Assembly (NCBI RefSeq): GCF_003054265.1 | Contig: NZ_QBKT01000005.1 | Coordinates: 310,001 to 374,000, forward strand | Direction of reading: 5' to 3' | From: Kordia periserrulae | GTDB lineage: Bacteria > Bacteroidota > Bacteroidia > Flavobacteriales > Flavobacteriaceae | DNA: 64,000 bases | Shown: positions 37,297 through 47,089 of the stretch, piece by piece | Layout of the letters: the number at the start of each line of letters is the position of its first letter | Position numbering within the stretch: position 1 is the first letter of the stretch | The notes under the pieces: generated by a model | Database searches by the model: none | The model's input: the letters and a program-made list of their open reading frames with translations, nothing else | Told to the model about the DNA's origin: nothing | Translations under genes and position numbers: made by a program

Positions 37297-38772
37297 GTGC
37301 CGAAAGTCAGAAAAAACATAGAAAAATTTGTCGCAAGCACAAAAGAATATCCAATCACATTCGCGATTGCGGCAGGTTTATATTCGTTCATTTATGTGTT
37401 TGCGTCTAACTTTATGTTGGTCAATTCGTGGTTTCAATTCTTCGTCATTTCTGTAGTATATTTGGCAATTCCGGTCATTATTTTTACACTTTCGTGGGAA
37501 TTGACAAAGCGACTTTCGTTTCTGCAAAAGTTCAAACCGTTCGTCTTACCTATCTTAAACGCGATGTTTTTTGGATTTTATTTTGTGGGAAGAATGTATG
37601 GTTTTCAGCATAAAAAAATCATTCTCGGAGCCGTCATCATCTGCGCATTACTAGCGGTTTTGCTCAGAAAACACTACAAAAAAATCATCGTGTTGCAATT
37701 CATTATGGCATTTGTGGCGTTTACAACCTTGTTGCCAACGCTGTACGGAGCGTTATTCGACAGCGACGAATGGCGAGAATTTCCAGAAGAAGTCGTGCAA
37801 ACCAACTTCAAAAAATTTCCGAACATTTACGTCATTCAACCCGATGGCTACGCGAATTTTACCGAATTAGCAACCGAACCGTACAACTTTCAAAACGACG
37901 AATTTGAATCGTATTTGCAAGACAGTGGATTCAAATTGTATACAAATTTCCGAAGCAATTACACGTCAACGGTATTGTCTAACAGTTCCATGTTTGCGAT
38001 GAAACATCATTACAAAGGCAGGCAATTGGCAGGTGCGAGAGAAGTGATTCTGGGCGATAACCCTGTGATTCAAACCTTAAGAAACAACGAGTACGAGACG
38101 TTTCTCTTTATGGAAAATCCGTATTTACTGTTGAATCGTCCAGCCATCAAGTACGACTATTGCAATATTGACATGAGCGAAGTTCCTTGGTTTGGTATTG
38201 GCGCGTTTGACAATCCAAAAGAATTGCTGCAACCGCTAACGGAAACCATCAAAAAACAGCAAGGAAAGCGTAGTTTTTACTTTATTGAAAAAATTCTTCC
38301 AGGACACATTTCAACGTTCAAAAGTGGTACAAAAGGCAAAGAAACGGAACGCGAAAACTATCTCACGCAAGTGAAATTAGCGAACGAATGGTTGAAAGAA
38401 ATCACACAAATCATCACAAAAACCGATCCCAACAGTTTAATCATCATTGCGGCGGATCACGGTGGCTACGTAGGATTTGAATACACCAAACAACTCTTTC
38501 AAAAACAAACCGATAAAAAGCTCGTCTATTCAGCATTTACGGCGGCGTTGGCAATCAAATGGCCCAACAATACTATTCCGAGTTATGATACCAAACTCAA
38601 GTCATCCGTAAATCTTTTTCGAACCGTTTTTGCCTACTTGGGAGAAAATGAAACGTTGCTAGAAAACTTCCAAGAAGACGCCAGTTATTCTCGAATTTCC
38701 GAAGGAATTTTGGGTGAAGTCTACAAGTATATTAATGCTGATGGAAATGTGGTTTTTGAGAAGGTGGAGTAA
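37297..38772 (+). CDS. Membrane-anchored sulfatase-like (alkaline phosphatase superfamily) protein
   Basis: 491 residues. About four or five N-terminal membrane helices (to about residue 150) precede a catalytic domain starting NIYVIQPDGYANF. The pattern SNYTSTVLSNSSMFAM carries a possible nucleophile Ser/Thr, and IIAADHGGY near 385 is the metal-binding DHG signature. This matches phosphoglycerol-transferase or sulfatase-like proteins that modify surface glycans. It starts at GTG directly after the methyltransferase stop (TAAGTG), so the two are coupled. Confidence 0.82.
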   Translation: MPKVRKNIEKFVASTKEYPITFAIAAGLYSFIYVFASNFMLVNSWFQFFVISVVYLAIPVIIFTLSWELTKRLSFLQKFKPFVLPILNAMFFGFYFVGRMYGFQHKKIILGAVIICALLAVLLRKHYKKIIVLQFIMAFVAFTTLLPTLYGALFDSDEWREFPEEVVQTNFKKFPNIYVIQPDGYANFTELATEPYNFQNDEFESYLQDSGFKLYTNFRSNYTSTVLSNSSMFAMKHHYKGRQLAGAREVILGDNPVIQTLRNNEYETFLFMENPYLLLNRPAIKYDYCNIDMSEVPWFGIGAFDNPKELLQPLTETIKKQQGKRSFYFIEKILPGHISTFKSGTKGKETERENYLTQVKLANEWLKEITQIITKTDPNSLIIIAADHGGYVGFEYTKQLFQKQTDKKLVYSAFTAALAIKWPNNTIPSYDTKLKSSVNLFRTVFAYLGENETLLENFQEDASYSRISEGILGEVYKYINADGNVVFEKVE

Positions 38773-38816
38773 ATCTCCAGACATTTTTCATGGATTCTTT
38801 GTTGATTTGTATAAAA

Positions 38817-38831
38817 TACCAATTATTGGTA
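38817..38831. promoter_or_regulatory. Palindromic operator candidate of parDE
   Basis: TACCAATTATTGGTA is a perfect palindrome with 7-base arms, 22 bases before the parD start. The following TACTTTTA resembles a -7 box, so an antitoxin bound here would block transcription. Confidence 0.55.
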
Positions 38832-38853
38832 CTTTTATAAAAAAGTCAACTCT

Positions 38854-39102
38854 ATGAGTAAAAACACGTCCATATTATTAGGGAATTATTTTGATGAATT
38901 TGTGAAAGCACAAGTTTCTGAAGGGAGATACAAAAATGTGAGTGAAGTCATTCGTGCGGGACTTCGACTGTTGGAAAATGAAGAAAATAAAGTGGCTGCG
39001 TTGCGAAACGCGATTCACGAAGGTATGAACAGTGCCGTAGTTGAAAATTTTGATTTTGATTCACATCTAGCAAAGCTAAAATCGACAAGAAATAATGACT
39101 AA
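38854..39102 (+). CDS. parD: Type II antitoxin, ParD family
   Basis: 82 residues. The ribbon-helix-helix DNA-binding domain is followed by a toxin-wrapping tail: NYFDEFVKAQVSEGRYKNVS, then EVIRAGLRLLENEENKVAAL and AIHEGMNSA. It represses its own operon with ParE and neutralises the toxin. It overlaps parE by 8 bases. Confidence 0.93.
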   Translation: MSKNTSILLGNYFDEFVKAQVSEGRYKNVSEVIRAGLRLLENEENKVAALRNAIHEGMNSAVVENFDFDSHLAKLKSTRNND

Positions 39103-39394
39103 CATTATTTTTAGACAGAAAGCTGTTGATGATTTATCGGAAATTTGGAATTATACATTGCTAAATTGGTCTGAAAATCAAGCAGATCAATATTACAAAT
39201 TGATTCAGGCGGCTTGTGTAGAAATTTCAAAAAATCCTTCTATCGGTAAGAGTTATGAAAACATTCATAACAAATTATTAGGATTCAAAACAGGAAAGCA
39301 TATCATTTTTTATCGCCAATCTTCTAAAAATAGTATAGAAATTGTTAGGATTCTACACGAACGAATGGATTTAGAAAACAGAATTCAAGAATAA
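39095..39394 (+). CDS. parE: Type II toxin, ParE family
   Basis: 99 residues of the RelE/ParE fold: FRQKAVDDLSEIWNYTL at the start, NPSIGKSYENI near 48, KTGKHIIFYRQ near 70 and VRILHERMDLENRI at the end. ParE toxins poison DNA gyrase. Full length and all family segments look intact. The start lies inside the parD reading frame end. Confidence 0.93.
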   Translation: MTNIIFRQKAVDDLSEIWNYTLLNWSENQADQYYKLIQAACVEISKNPSIGKSYENIHNKLLGFKTGKHIIFYRQSSKNSIEIVRILHERMDLENRIQE

Positions 39395-39480
39395 ATGGCA
39401 ATTCCTCATTGAATTCACATACGAATATTCCTTAAAGTACGTTAAAATTAGTAAATTCACTTTTTCTAAACCAAACCCTC

Positions 39481-40452
39481 ATTTATACACTAACCACATA
39501 CACGGATGCCTCCAAATCGCTTTGGGACGACTTTGTCTCAAACGCAAAAAATAGTACGTTTTTGTTCTATCGCGATTTTATGGACTATCATAAAGACCGT
39601 TTCAAAGATCATTCGTTGCTGCTTTACAAAAAAGAGAAATTAGTAGCACTATTTCCTGCAAATCAACGTGATAATCGTGTGTATTCACATTTGGGTTTGA
39701 CCTATGGCGGATTGCTTTTTGACGAAAATCTAAAGCTTCGCGATGTTGCTGAATGTTTGAAATTAGTGCTGGAATATTTGGAAGAAAACAATATCGAAAA
39801 GTTGCATATCAAATTGTTGCCGTCGATGTACAGTCCGTTTCCAACAGATGAATTGCAGTATTTGTTGTTTATTTTAGAAGCGAAGTTATCACGAAGAGAT
39901 GCACTTTCGGTGGTAAATATGAAACATCGCCCAAAAATATCGAAAGACAGAATCGCGGGAAATAAACGCGCACTCAAACACGGTTTGGTTACTAAAGAAG
40001 AACAGACATTTGAAGCCTTTTGGAATCAAATTTTAATTCCGAACTTACGCCAAAAACACGAAGCAACACCTGTGCATACATTGGCGGAAATTCAATTGTT
40101 AAAACAACATTTTCCAAAAAATATCCGACAATTCAATGTGTATAAAAATGATGAAATCGTCGCAGGAACGACCATTTTTGAAACCGAACATGTAGCGCAT
40201 TCGCAATACATTTCAGGAAACGAAGACAAAAACAGTTTGGGAAGTCTGGACTTTTTACATTTGCATTTGCTGAACGATGTTTTTCAAGATAAAATGTACT
40301 TTGATTTTGGTATTTCAAACGAAAATCAAGGAAAGAACATCAACGAAGGATTGCACTATTGGAAAGAAGGTTTTGGCGCACGAACCATCACGCAAGATTT
40401 TTACGAAATTGACGTGCAAAAGCATCACAAACTTGACACGATTTTTATATGA
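39481..40452 (+). CDS. FemAB/GNAT-like acyltransferase of the polysaccharide region
   Basis: About 323 residues in the FemAB/BioF2-like GNAT family that moves aminoacyl or acyl groups onto surface sugars. The conserved N-terminus [20 protein letters not shown] begins well upstream of the first conventional start (TTG at 39562) and includes a Trp at 39523-39525. In frame upstream of it, the only plausible start is ATT at 39481, giving [11 protein letters not shown]. The C-terminus contains [13 protein letters not shown] and [20 protein letters not shown]. The stop overlaps the FdtB start (ATGA), giving coupled translation. The exact acyl donor is unknown. Confidence 0.72.
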   Translation: MYTLTTYTDASKSLWDDFVSNAKNSTFLFYRDFMDYHKDRFKDHSLLLYKKEKLVALFPANQRDNRVYSHLGLTYGGLLFDENLKLRDVAECLKLVLEYLEENNIEKLHIKLLPSMYSPFPTDELQYLLFILEAKLSRRDALSVVNMKHRPKISKDRIAGNKRALKHGLVTKEEQTFEAFWNQILIPNLRQKHEATPVHTLAEIQLLKQHFPKNIRQFNVYKNDEIVAGTTIFETEHVAHSQYISGNEDKNSLGSLDFLHLHLLNDVFQDKMYFDFGISNENQGKNINEGLHYWKEGFGARTITQDFYEIDVQKHHKLDTIFI

Positions 40453-41561
40453 TACCATTTTTGGACTTACAGAAACTCAATGCGCGATATGAAACGGAAT
40501 TTCAAGCTGCTTTCAAACAGTTTTTAAATTCTGGATATTATGTGTTGGGCGAAAATGTACGTCAGTTTGAAGAAGCTTTTGCCAACTATTGCGGAACGAA
40601 GTACTGCATTGGTGTCAGCAACGGATTAGATGCGCTGACGTTGATATTGGAAGCGTATAAAATCATGGGGAAACTGCAAGAAGGTGACGAAATCATCGTT
40701 CCTGCAAACACCTATATTGCCACGATTTTAGGAATCACCAAAGCGGGATTGAAACCTGTGTTGGTGGAACCGAATCCAGAAACATTTAATATAGCTATTT
40801 CCGAAATCGAAGCGGCTATTTCATGGAAAACGCGTGCTATTTTAGTGGTGCATTTATATGGACAGTTGACGGAAATGGAGGAAATTCATGCCATTGCTAA
40901 AAAACAGAATTTACTCGTGATGGAAGATGCCGCACAAGCACATGGCGCGGTAAATGTTGAAGGTAAGAAAGCTGGAAATTTAAGTGATGCGGCGGGATTT
41001 AGTTTCTATCCAACAAAAAATTTAGGTGCGCTGGGAGAAGCAGGAGCAGTAACGACGAATGATTCAGAATTAGCGGAAATCATTAGTAAGTTGCGCAATT
41101 ATGGAAGTTCATCAAAATATGTAAATCAGTATAAAGGAGGAAATTATCGTTTGGATGAAATTCAGGCAGCGTTTCTTCGTATAAAATTACCACATGTAGA
41201 TGCGGATAATGAAGTTAGAAGACGCATTGCAAAACGATATCTAAGCGAAATAACAAATCTAGAAATCATCTTGCCAACGTATCAAAATGAGGCTTCGCAT
41301 GTGTTTCATCAGTTTGTCATTCGCACAAAAAATAGAAACAAACTTCAAAAGTATTTAAAAGAAAACGGTATTGGCACGTTGATTCATTACGAAATTCCAC
41401 CACACAAGCAAGAAGCGTACAAAGAATGGAATCATTTGCACTTTCCTATCACGGAGAAAATTCATGATGAATGTTTGAGTTTGCCTATCAATCCTGTATT
41501 GGAACCTGCTGAAGTGGATACGATTATTTCTGTGCTCAATTCATACACCAACCAAACATAA
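40449..41561 (+). CDS. fdtB: dTDP-sugar aminotransferase, DegT/DnrJ/EryC1 family (FdtB-like)
   Basis: 370 residues. A PLP enzyme that puts an amino group on C3 of a dTDP-keto-deoxysugar. Motifs: [13 protein letters not shown] near 59, VPANTYIAT near 84, [10 protein letters not shown] near 158, and [16 protein letters not shown] with the PLP lysine near residue 191. A C-terminal [15 protein letters not shown] is present. The family member FdtB makes dTDP-Fuc3N; an FdtA-type ketoisomerase is at 50069. It is coupled to the genes on both sides. Confidence 0.88.
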   Translation: MIPFLDLQKLNARYETEFQAAFKQFLNSGYYVLGENVRQFEEAFANYCGTKYCIGVSNGLDALTLILEAYKIMGKLQEGDEIIVPANTYIATILGITKAGLKPVLVEPNPETFNIAISEIEAAISWKTRAILVVHLYGQLTEMEEIHAIAKKQNLLVMEDAAQAHGAVNVEGKKAGNLSDAAGFSFYPTKNLGALGEAGAVTTNDSELAEIISKLRNYGSSSKYVNQYKGGNYRLDEIQAAFLRIKLPHVDADNEVRRRIAKRYLSEITNLEIILPTYQNEASHVFHQFVIRTKNRNKLQKYLKENGIGTLIHYEIPPHKQEAYKEWNHLHFPITEKIHDECLSLPINPVLEPAEVDTIISVLNSYTNQT

Positions 41562-41575
41562 CTTCCATAAGTTTT

Positions 41576-43063
41576 ATGGCGAACAACCCACAATTTTCAT
41601 ACACGCATATTTTAAAAGCCACGTCGTTATTTGGCGGCGTTCAAGTTTTTAAGATATTGATATCCATCATTCGTGTTAAAATTGTAGCGATTTTACTCGG
41701 TGGTGTCGGAATGGGAATTATTGGCTTGTTTAATAGTACAATTCAAGTGGTAAGCGAAATTGCGAAACTTGGCTTGGACACAAGTGCTGTCAAAGAATTG
41801 GCACATGTACACGCTTCCGAAGATGAAAAAGCCATTCAGCAAACCGTCAGCATTCTGCAAAAATTCATCATGATTACGGCAAGTATCGGAGCTGTTTTTA
41901 CGATTGTATTTTCAGCGTTGTTGAGCAAACTCACTTTCGGAAATACAGACTATACGTTTGAATTTATTTGGCTGGCGTTGGCAATTTTCTTTATGCAATT
42001 GACTAATGGAAAAATCGCGATTCTACAAGGAACACAAGCCTTGAAAAAGTTAGCTGTCGCCAATGTGTTGGGAAGTACAGTTGGATTGCTTGTTTCGATT
42101 CCGCTATACTACATGTACGGTTTGGAAGCAATTGTGCCAACAATTATCATTACGGCGGTTGTGATTTTTGGTTTCTTCTGGTATTTTGAAAACACACTAA
42201 AAATTCAACGAATTTCGTTGGGAATCAAACAAGCGTATGTAGAAGGAAAAAGTATGCTACGCTTAGGTTTGGTGTTGAGCATCACAGGAATTGTCACATT
42301 AATTGCAACCTATCTATTACAAATATTTATTCGCCATGTGGGCGGATTGGATCAAGTTGGCTATTACACTGCGGGATTTTTAATCATCAACGCATATGTA
42401 GGCATGATTTTCAACGCGATGGGAACGGATTATTTTCCACGATTGTCTGCGATTCACACCGAAAATGCCAAAGTGCAGCTTGCAGTACGGAATCAGGCAA
42501 CCATTGCTATTTTATTACTTACGCCAATCATTACTACTTTTTTTGTGGCAGCGCCGTTAGTCGTGAATATTTTATACTCAAAAGAATTTTTAGTGATTTT
42601 GGGATTGATTTCTTGGGGCGTTTTAGGCATGGCATTTAAAGCAGTTTCTTGGTCGGTTGGCTATGTAATTTTAGCAAAAGGCGATTCCAGAATCTTTGTA
42701 AAAACTTCCATTGGTTTTTCAATATTGATGTTGACAATGAATTGTGTTGGCTATTATTTCGGCGGATTGACAGGTTTGGGAATTAGCGTGTTAGCGTATT
42801 ATATTATACATTTTGTAAGTCTGTTGATTATTACGAAAATAGCGTATGGATTGTGGTTTCAATCCGCATTTTTCAAGCTATTTTTACTGTGCGTATTGTT
42901 GAGCGGACTCGGATTTGCGTGTACTTATTTAGACAATATATATTTGAAATACGGCGGAATGATTGCGATAATGCTTCTTTCTTATATCTTTACATATTCG
43001 CAATTGCAAAAAAAGATGAACATTAAACAATTGATAAAAAATAAGCTTTTCAAACGCTCATGA
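41576..43063 (+). CDS. wzx: O-antigen/polysaccharide flippase (Wzx-like)
   Basis: 495 residues with about 12-14 membrane helices in the MATE/polysaccharide-transport layout. It has conserved early segments (TSLFGGVQVFKILISIIRVK, LLGGVGMGIIGLFNST). It would move undecaprenyl-linked glycan units across the inner membrane. The ATG follows the aminotransferase stop by 14 bases, and its stop overlaps the next start (ATGA). Confidence 0.9.
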   Translation: MANNPQFSYTHILKATSLFGGVQVFKILISIIRVKIVAILLGGVGMGIIGLFNSTIQVVSEIAKLGLDTSAVKELAHVHASEDEKAIQQTVSILQKFIMITASIGAVFTIVFSALLSKLTFGNTDYTFEFIWLALAIFFMQLTNGKIAILQGTQALKKLAVANVLGSTVGLLVSIPLYYMYGLEAIVPTIIITAVVIFGFFWYFENTLKIQRISLGIKQAYVEGKSMLRLGLVLSITGIVTLIATYLLQIFIRHVGGLDQVGYYTAGFLIINAYVGMIFNAMGTDYFPRLSAIHTENAKVQLAVRNQATIAILLLTPIITTFFVAAPLVVNILYSKEFLVILGLISWGVLGMAFKAVSWSVGYVILAKGDSRIFVKTSIGFSILMLTMNCVGYYFGGLTGLGISVLAYYIIHFVSLLIITKIAYGLWFQSAFFKLFLLCVLLSGLGFACTYLDNIYLKYGGMIAIMLLSYIFTYSQLQKKMNIKQLIKNKLFKRS

Positions 43064-43800
43064 GACGAATTTTCAATAAAATACGACGTGTTTGGAAGTT
43101 TTATACTGCCGTAAACTGGATGAAAACCATCTATTTTAATTATAAAAAGTTTCCGTTTCGCATTGCGAGAAAGCTACCAGTAATGTTTTACGGTTCGGTA
43201 AAATTTTCTGATATCAGTGGTGAAATTATCTTGGATGTTCCCGAAGTGAAACGCGGCATGATTGGTTTTGGACAAAAGTTTGAATTGCCGACGCGCTCCA
43301 AAAGAATTGCAGAATTGTCTGTGATGGGAAAATTGGTTTTTAAAGGTCACGCACACATCGGAATTGATTGTTTTGTACATGTGGGAGAAGGCGCGTACTG
43401 CGAATTTGGGTATATGTCGTGTTTGGGTTCTAACGTAAAATTGATATGCAAAGAAGAAGTTATTTTAAGCGACTGGGTTGGCATTGGTTACGAATCACAA
43501 TTGACCGATTCTAATTTTCATCCGATGATGAATACCGAAACAGGGGAACTGTATCCAATGACAAGTCCTGTGCATTTGGCAAAATACAATGCGTTTTCCA
43601 ACAGAATTTCCATCATGCCAGGCACCAAAACTCCTGAAAATTGTGTTATTGCGTCCAATTCGGTGGTCAATAAAGATTACAGAGATTGGGGAAGCAATAT
43701 TTTAATCGGCGGCGTTCCCGCAAAACTCATCAAACAAAACTACAACCGCGATTGGGAAGGCGAGAAGGAGATGTTGAAAAAGTTTAAGATTATTTGGTGA
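43060..43800 (+). CDS. Left-handed beta-helix (hexapeptide) acyltransferase
   Basis: 246 residues. A basic N-terminus is followed by hexapeptide turns (VFKGHAHIGIDCFVHVGEGA, YMSCLGSNVKLICK). The C-terminal half has NCVIASNSVVNKDY and LIGGVPAKLIKQNYN, typical of acetyl/acyl-CoA O- or N-acyltransferases. In this operon it is a candidate to acylate the 3-amino sugar. The start overlaps the flippase stop. Confidence 0.82.
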   Translation: MRRIFNKIRRVWKFYTAVNWMKTIYFNYKKFPFRIARKLPVMFYGSVKFSDISGEIILDVPEVKRGMIGFGQKFELPTRSKRIAELSVMGKLVFKGHAHIGIDCFVHVGEGAYCEFGYMSCLGSNVKLICKEEVILSDWVGIGYESQLTDSNFHPMMNTETGELYPMTSPVHLAKYNAFSNRISIMPGTKTPENCVIASNSVVNKDYRDWGSNILIGGVPAKLIKQNYNRDWEGEKEMLKKFKIIW

Positions 43801-43922
43801 TTTTTTTAATGTGTCAATGTTTTGTTGTTTGAAGTTTAAAGGTTTAAAAGTTTAGATGTTTAGGTCTAGAGAATAATTCAATATTCAACATCCAACATTC
43901 AAAATCCATAAAGTTTCAAAGT

Positions 43923-43967
43923 ACTTCTCGATACTAAATTTTTTCGAAATTTCACTCGAAGTGACAG
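43923..43967 (+). repeat. Dispersed palindromic repeat, copy 1
   Basis: ACTTCTCGATAC, a variable self-complementary core (AAATTT ... AAATTT), then CACTCGAAGTGACAG. The 5' ACTTC pairs with 3' GAAGT. Confidence 0.7.
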
Positions 43968-44058
43968 ATTGGTTTTTAGTTTGGGAGTTTAGTATTTTAA
44001 GAGCTTTGTGTGTACTTTTACGTTTAAAATTTATCATTTTACATATAGAGTTTCCAAG

Positions 44059-44114
44059 CGTCAGTTCGAGTGGCGAACGCACGTTCGTTGTATCGAGAAC
44101 AGCTGAGAATTTCT
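44059..44114 (-). repeat. Dispersed palindromic repeat, copy 2
   Basis: On the minus strand: AGCTGTTCTCGATAC, core CGAACG-TG-CGTTCG, then CACTCGAACTGACGC. The stem carries GTTC/GAAC where copies 1 and 4 carry CTTC/GAAG. Confidence 0.72.
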
Positions 44115-44161
44115 AAAGTTTACAATAATTTAGCATCCAACATTTAACATTCAAACAAAAC

Positions 44162-44650
44162 CTATTTTTTCCGTTGAAACGTAGCAGGATTTCCAAACCA
44201 GACTTCATTTTCAGGAATATCTTTGTTCGCGAAGGACAATGCGCCAATGACACTATTTTTCCCAATCGTGATTCCGTGATGCAAAATACAATTCGTTCCA
44301 ATAAAAACATTTTCACCAATATGTGCGCCTCCGATTTGCTGTTTTGCTGTATTGAGATTGTTGGTCATTAATTTTGGAGAAATATACACATTGTCTTCAA
44401 CGACCAAACCGCGCGCTAGGATAGAATCGTATCGAATCGTAACATTATTCTTAATCACACAATTTCCAGAAGACGTGACACGCGAATCGATATAGCAATT
44501 TTCGCCAATTACGGTTCCTTTTCGGAGTTCTACATAATTTCGTATTACCGTATTATCTCCTATTACAACATCTTCTTCAATAATGCAAAACTTGCCAATC
44601 GTTACATTTTTACCGATAGTCGCTTTTTCAGAAATACAATTAAACTCCAT
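44162..44650 (-). CDS. Hexapeptide-repeat acyltransferase (FdtC/WbbJ-like)
   Basis: 162 residues, almost entirely hexapeptide repeats: ATIGKNVTIGKFCIIEEDVV, then VIGDNTVIRNYVELRKGTVI and FIGTNCILHHGITIGKNSVI. A late segment ENEVWFGNPATFQRKK is typical of sugar N-acetyltransferases such as FdtC. It is alone on the minus strand, convergent with the flippase operon. It is a second candidate for acylating a 3-amino sugar. Confidence 0.8.
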   Translation of the reverse strand: MEFNCISEKATIGKNVTIGKFCIIEEDVVIGDNTVIRNYVELRKGTVIGENCYIDSRVTSSGNCVIKNNVTIRYDSILARGLVVEDNVYISPKLMTNNLNTAKQQIGGAHIGENVFIGTNCILHHGITIGKNSVIGALSFANKDIPENEVWFGNPATFQRKK

Positions 44651-44778
44651 ACAATACTGGGAAAATGATGGTTATACAATGAAAAACGAAAATAGAAAAA
44701 TAAAACTAAAAACATACCACATAATTAAAATATCACAATTGCTTTACGTGGTGTCAGAATTTTGTGTACACATAAAAA

Positions 44779-44803
44779 AACCATCTCAAAACTTGAGATG
44801 GTT
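44779..44803 (-). terminator. Terminator of the secreted-protein gene at 44843
   Basis: AACCATCTCAA and TTGAGATGGTT form an 11-bp stem with a three-base loop; on the minus strand it is followed by a run of T. It lies 40 bases past the stop codon. Confidence 0.85.
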
Positions 44804-44842
44804 CTTTACATAGCGTAGGCTATTTCAGGTAATTAGGTTGTA

Positions 44843-45367
44843 TTACTTCATGTCAATCACTTCAATTTCATATACATTATTATTCGACATGATAATATTA
44901 TACATTCCTTTTGTTGTTAACATACTTACCTTTTTCTTTTTATTATCGGATTCAATTCTATGAATTTCTTTCACTTTCATTCCATTTTCTGTGCACCATA
45001 CATTCAATCCACTTCTTGTCAACATAAAGTCATAATTGAAATTTTCTGGTTTTACATATTTAATGGTAATCTCTCTTTCATAATTAGAATCTCTATCCAT
45101 GTCCAATTTAAAAGTAGTCTCTAAAGCGGGCGCTACAATCAAACGTTTTTGGTTCAAATCGTACTTATCATCATTTTCAAAGGCTACTGGATATACTGCT
45201 TTGGTATCTTCGTAAATTCTCACTTCAGAGTTTACAGCTTTTTCTACAATTTCATATTCAGTTACGTTTGTACGTACAATTTCTGAATCTTTTAAATTGT
45301 TCTGTGCAAATGAAATTGAGGTTGATAATATAATTGCGGGGACTAATAATTTTATATAATTTTTCAT
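44843..45367 (-). CDS. Secreted protein of unknown function
   Basis: 174 residues with a clear signal peptide (YIKLLVPAIILSTSISFAQ). The mature part is rich in charged beta-like segments (EVRIYEDTKAVYPVAFENDD, DRDSNYEREITIKYVKPENF). No known family is recognised. The start at 45367 is chosen because it gives the signal peptide at the N-terminus; a longer frame reaches 45427. A strong terminator follows. Confidence 0.75.
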   Translation of the reverse strand: MKNYIKLLVPAIILSTSISFAQNNLKDSEIVRTNVTEYEIVEKAVNSEVRIYEDTKAVYPVAFENDDKYDLNQKRLIVAPALETTFKLDMDRDSNYEREITIKYVKPENFNYDFMLTRSGLNVWCTENGMKVKEIHRIESDNKKKKVSMLTTKGMYNIIMSNNNVYEIEVIDMK

Positions 45368-45485
45368 AATAATCTTTAATTTTTTGTTATTTATGACGTC
45401 ATACTTTAAATAGTACTGCGATGACATCTTCGACAGCTTTTCGATTTACTGTGTATAAATCTTTATTTGATTGATATTGAAATTC

Positions 45486-45989
45486 TTAGGCTTTTACCAT
45501 AGAATTATTCAATTGTGCAGAAGTTTTTTTGGTCCAAGCATTCAACATCCAACTAGATTTTTCTAATTCTCTAATGTATGCGCCAATTAAGTCAATGGTA
45601 CCTTCATCTCCTGCGTTGTTAGCATGATCGATTACCACTTTCATTTGTGATAAAATCAATTTGTGGTCATTGATTAAAATTTCAATCATTTCTGAATCGG
45701 TCAATAATGGACTTGATTCTTTTACGGCAGAAATTTCTAAGTAATCACTCATTTTGCTAATTGGGTGATACTTTAAGGTCAACACACGTTCTGCAATTTC
45801 ATCAATCTTTGTTTGTGCGTTGGTATATAATTCTTCAAATTTTTCGTGTAAGTCAAAAAAGTTTTTTCCTAAAATATTCCAGTGAAAACTTCTTAATTTT
45901 TGATAGTATACGTGATAATTAGCCAATAGCGTATTCAATTCTACTACTACTGGGACTAATTTTTCATCGCTCATATTTAGATAATTCAT
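45486..45989 (-). CDS. dps: Dps-like ferritin-family protein
   Basis: 167 residues. It matches Dps/ferritin-like proteins that store iron and protect DNA under stress. LLANYHVYYQKLRSFHWNIL near 17-36 and FFDLHEKFEELYTNAQTKID near 39-58 hold the ferroxidase-centre His and Asp/Glu positions, followed by EIAERVLTLKYHPI. Start at 45989 (MNYLNMSDEK) is chosen; the longer frame to 46100 has no family sequence and begins in AT-rich DNA. It is a single-gene unit. Confidence 0.9.
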   Translation of the reverse strand: MNYLNMSDEKLVPVVVELNTLLANYHVYYQKLRSFHWNILGKNFFDLHEKFEELYTNAQTKIDEIAERVLTLKYHPISKMSDYLEISAVKESSPLLTDSEMIEILINDHKLILSQMKVVIDHANNAGDEGTIDLIGAYIRELEKSSWMLNAWTKKTSAQLNNSMVKA

Positions 45990-46100
45990 AATATATTTTA
46001 ATGTTTTTTGGATTAATAATTGATTTTTAAAAAGAAACACTTGGCTTGAACTTTGGAGAACCCAAAATGAAATATCAAGAAGTAATTTTTTGTGCTTCAA

Positions 46101-46483
46101 TTGCGATTTGTAATAATCACACTTTCAATATAAGGTATGAGAAAAAAATGTCAAGTGATTTAACAAAACTTAACTTGTAGCAATAAAAATTAACGTAAAA
46201 TATGTTAATAAAATTCATAATTTGTTAAAATTTTAACATTTGTTTTCTGTTGAAAAATGATTGAATTTTGAATAAAAATTAAAAATAAAATGAAAAATTG
46301 TTTTTTTTTGATGATTCTTCAATGAAAATATAAAAAATCAAATAATTATTCAAAAACTAAAAATCTAGTTTAAAATGAGTTTTTGTGTGATGTTGAGTTT
46401 CAAATTTTAACAAATTAAATCTACAATTTTCAGACATCATTTTACAGCTTTTTTAAATCTTTGTATCTTTAAGAAAAAAAGGA
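46101..46483. other. AT-rich intergenic region
   Basis: About 380 bases of very AT-rich DNA between divergent Dps and CIA30 genes. It would hold both promoters. A TATCTTTA (46465-46472) near the CIA30 start is a possible -7 box. No gene or strong hairpin is seen. Confidence 0.55.
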
Positions 46484-47032
46484 ATGAATACATTTTACAC
46501 GCTATGTTTTTTACTAGTATCCCAACTCTTTTATGCACAACAATCTGACATCGATTTTGGAAAATACAAAGATGGTGAACGTTGGCAAATCACCAATGAT
46601 GGCGTGATGGGCGGACTTTCCCAAGGCGATGTTCGATTTACAGATAATGGTGTCGTTTTTAGTGGTATGATTTCCTTAGAAAATAATGGCGGATTTTCCT
46701 CTTACAGAAGCCAATATGCAAAACGAGACCTATCTTCCTATAAAAAAATAATCATTCGGTATCGTTCCAAAAATTATGCAATGGGCTTTACGCTAGAAAT
46801 GGACAAACGTTGGTATGTACCGTATTACAAAGCCGATTTACCAACAACCGATTGGAAATGGGAAGAAAAAGAAATTAAGTTTTCAGACTTTGTTCGCTAC
46901 AACATCGGTCGCAAACGATCTGGAAAACCGACGCAAGAAGAATTGGCAAATATTCTTCGTATCGGATTCATCTCCAACGAAAAAAAAGCGGGACCTTTTA
47001 AAATTGAAATCGATTATATAAAGTTTGAATAA
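46484..47032 (+). CDS. CIA30 family protein
   Basis: 182 residues with a short signal-like N-terminus (TLCFLLVSQLFYAQQ). The body matches the CIA30 galactose-binding-like fold: WQITNDGVMGGLSQGDVRF, then GGFSSYRSQYAKRDLSSYK and LANILRIGFISNEKKAGPFK. In mitochondria the family helps complex I assembly; the bacterial role is unclear. The signal peptide suggests an extracytoplasmic location. Confidence 0.85.
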   Translation: MNTFYTLCFLLVSQLFYAQQSDIDFGKYKDGERWQITNDGVMGGLSQGDVRFTDNGVVFSGMISLENNGGFSSYRSQYAKRDLSSYKKIIIRYRSKNYAMGFTLEMDKRWYVPYYKADLPTTDWKWEEKEIKFSDFVRYNIGRKRSGKPTQEELANILRIGFISNEKKAGPFKIEIDYIKFE

Positions 47033-47089
47033 AAAAGAAACATTTCTAAAATACTTTTCTTTATATTATATTTTAGTAAAAAATAATAC

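Larger units (their letters stand above)
43801..44161. other. Intergenic region with two dispersed palindromic repeats
   Basis: 361 bases without a supported gene, between convergent genes. It holds two members of the dispersed repeat family (43923-43967 and 44059-44114) and AT-rich spacer. No clear terminator hairpin is seen. Confidence 0.65.
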
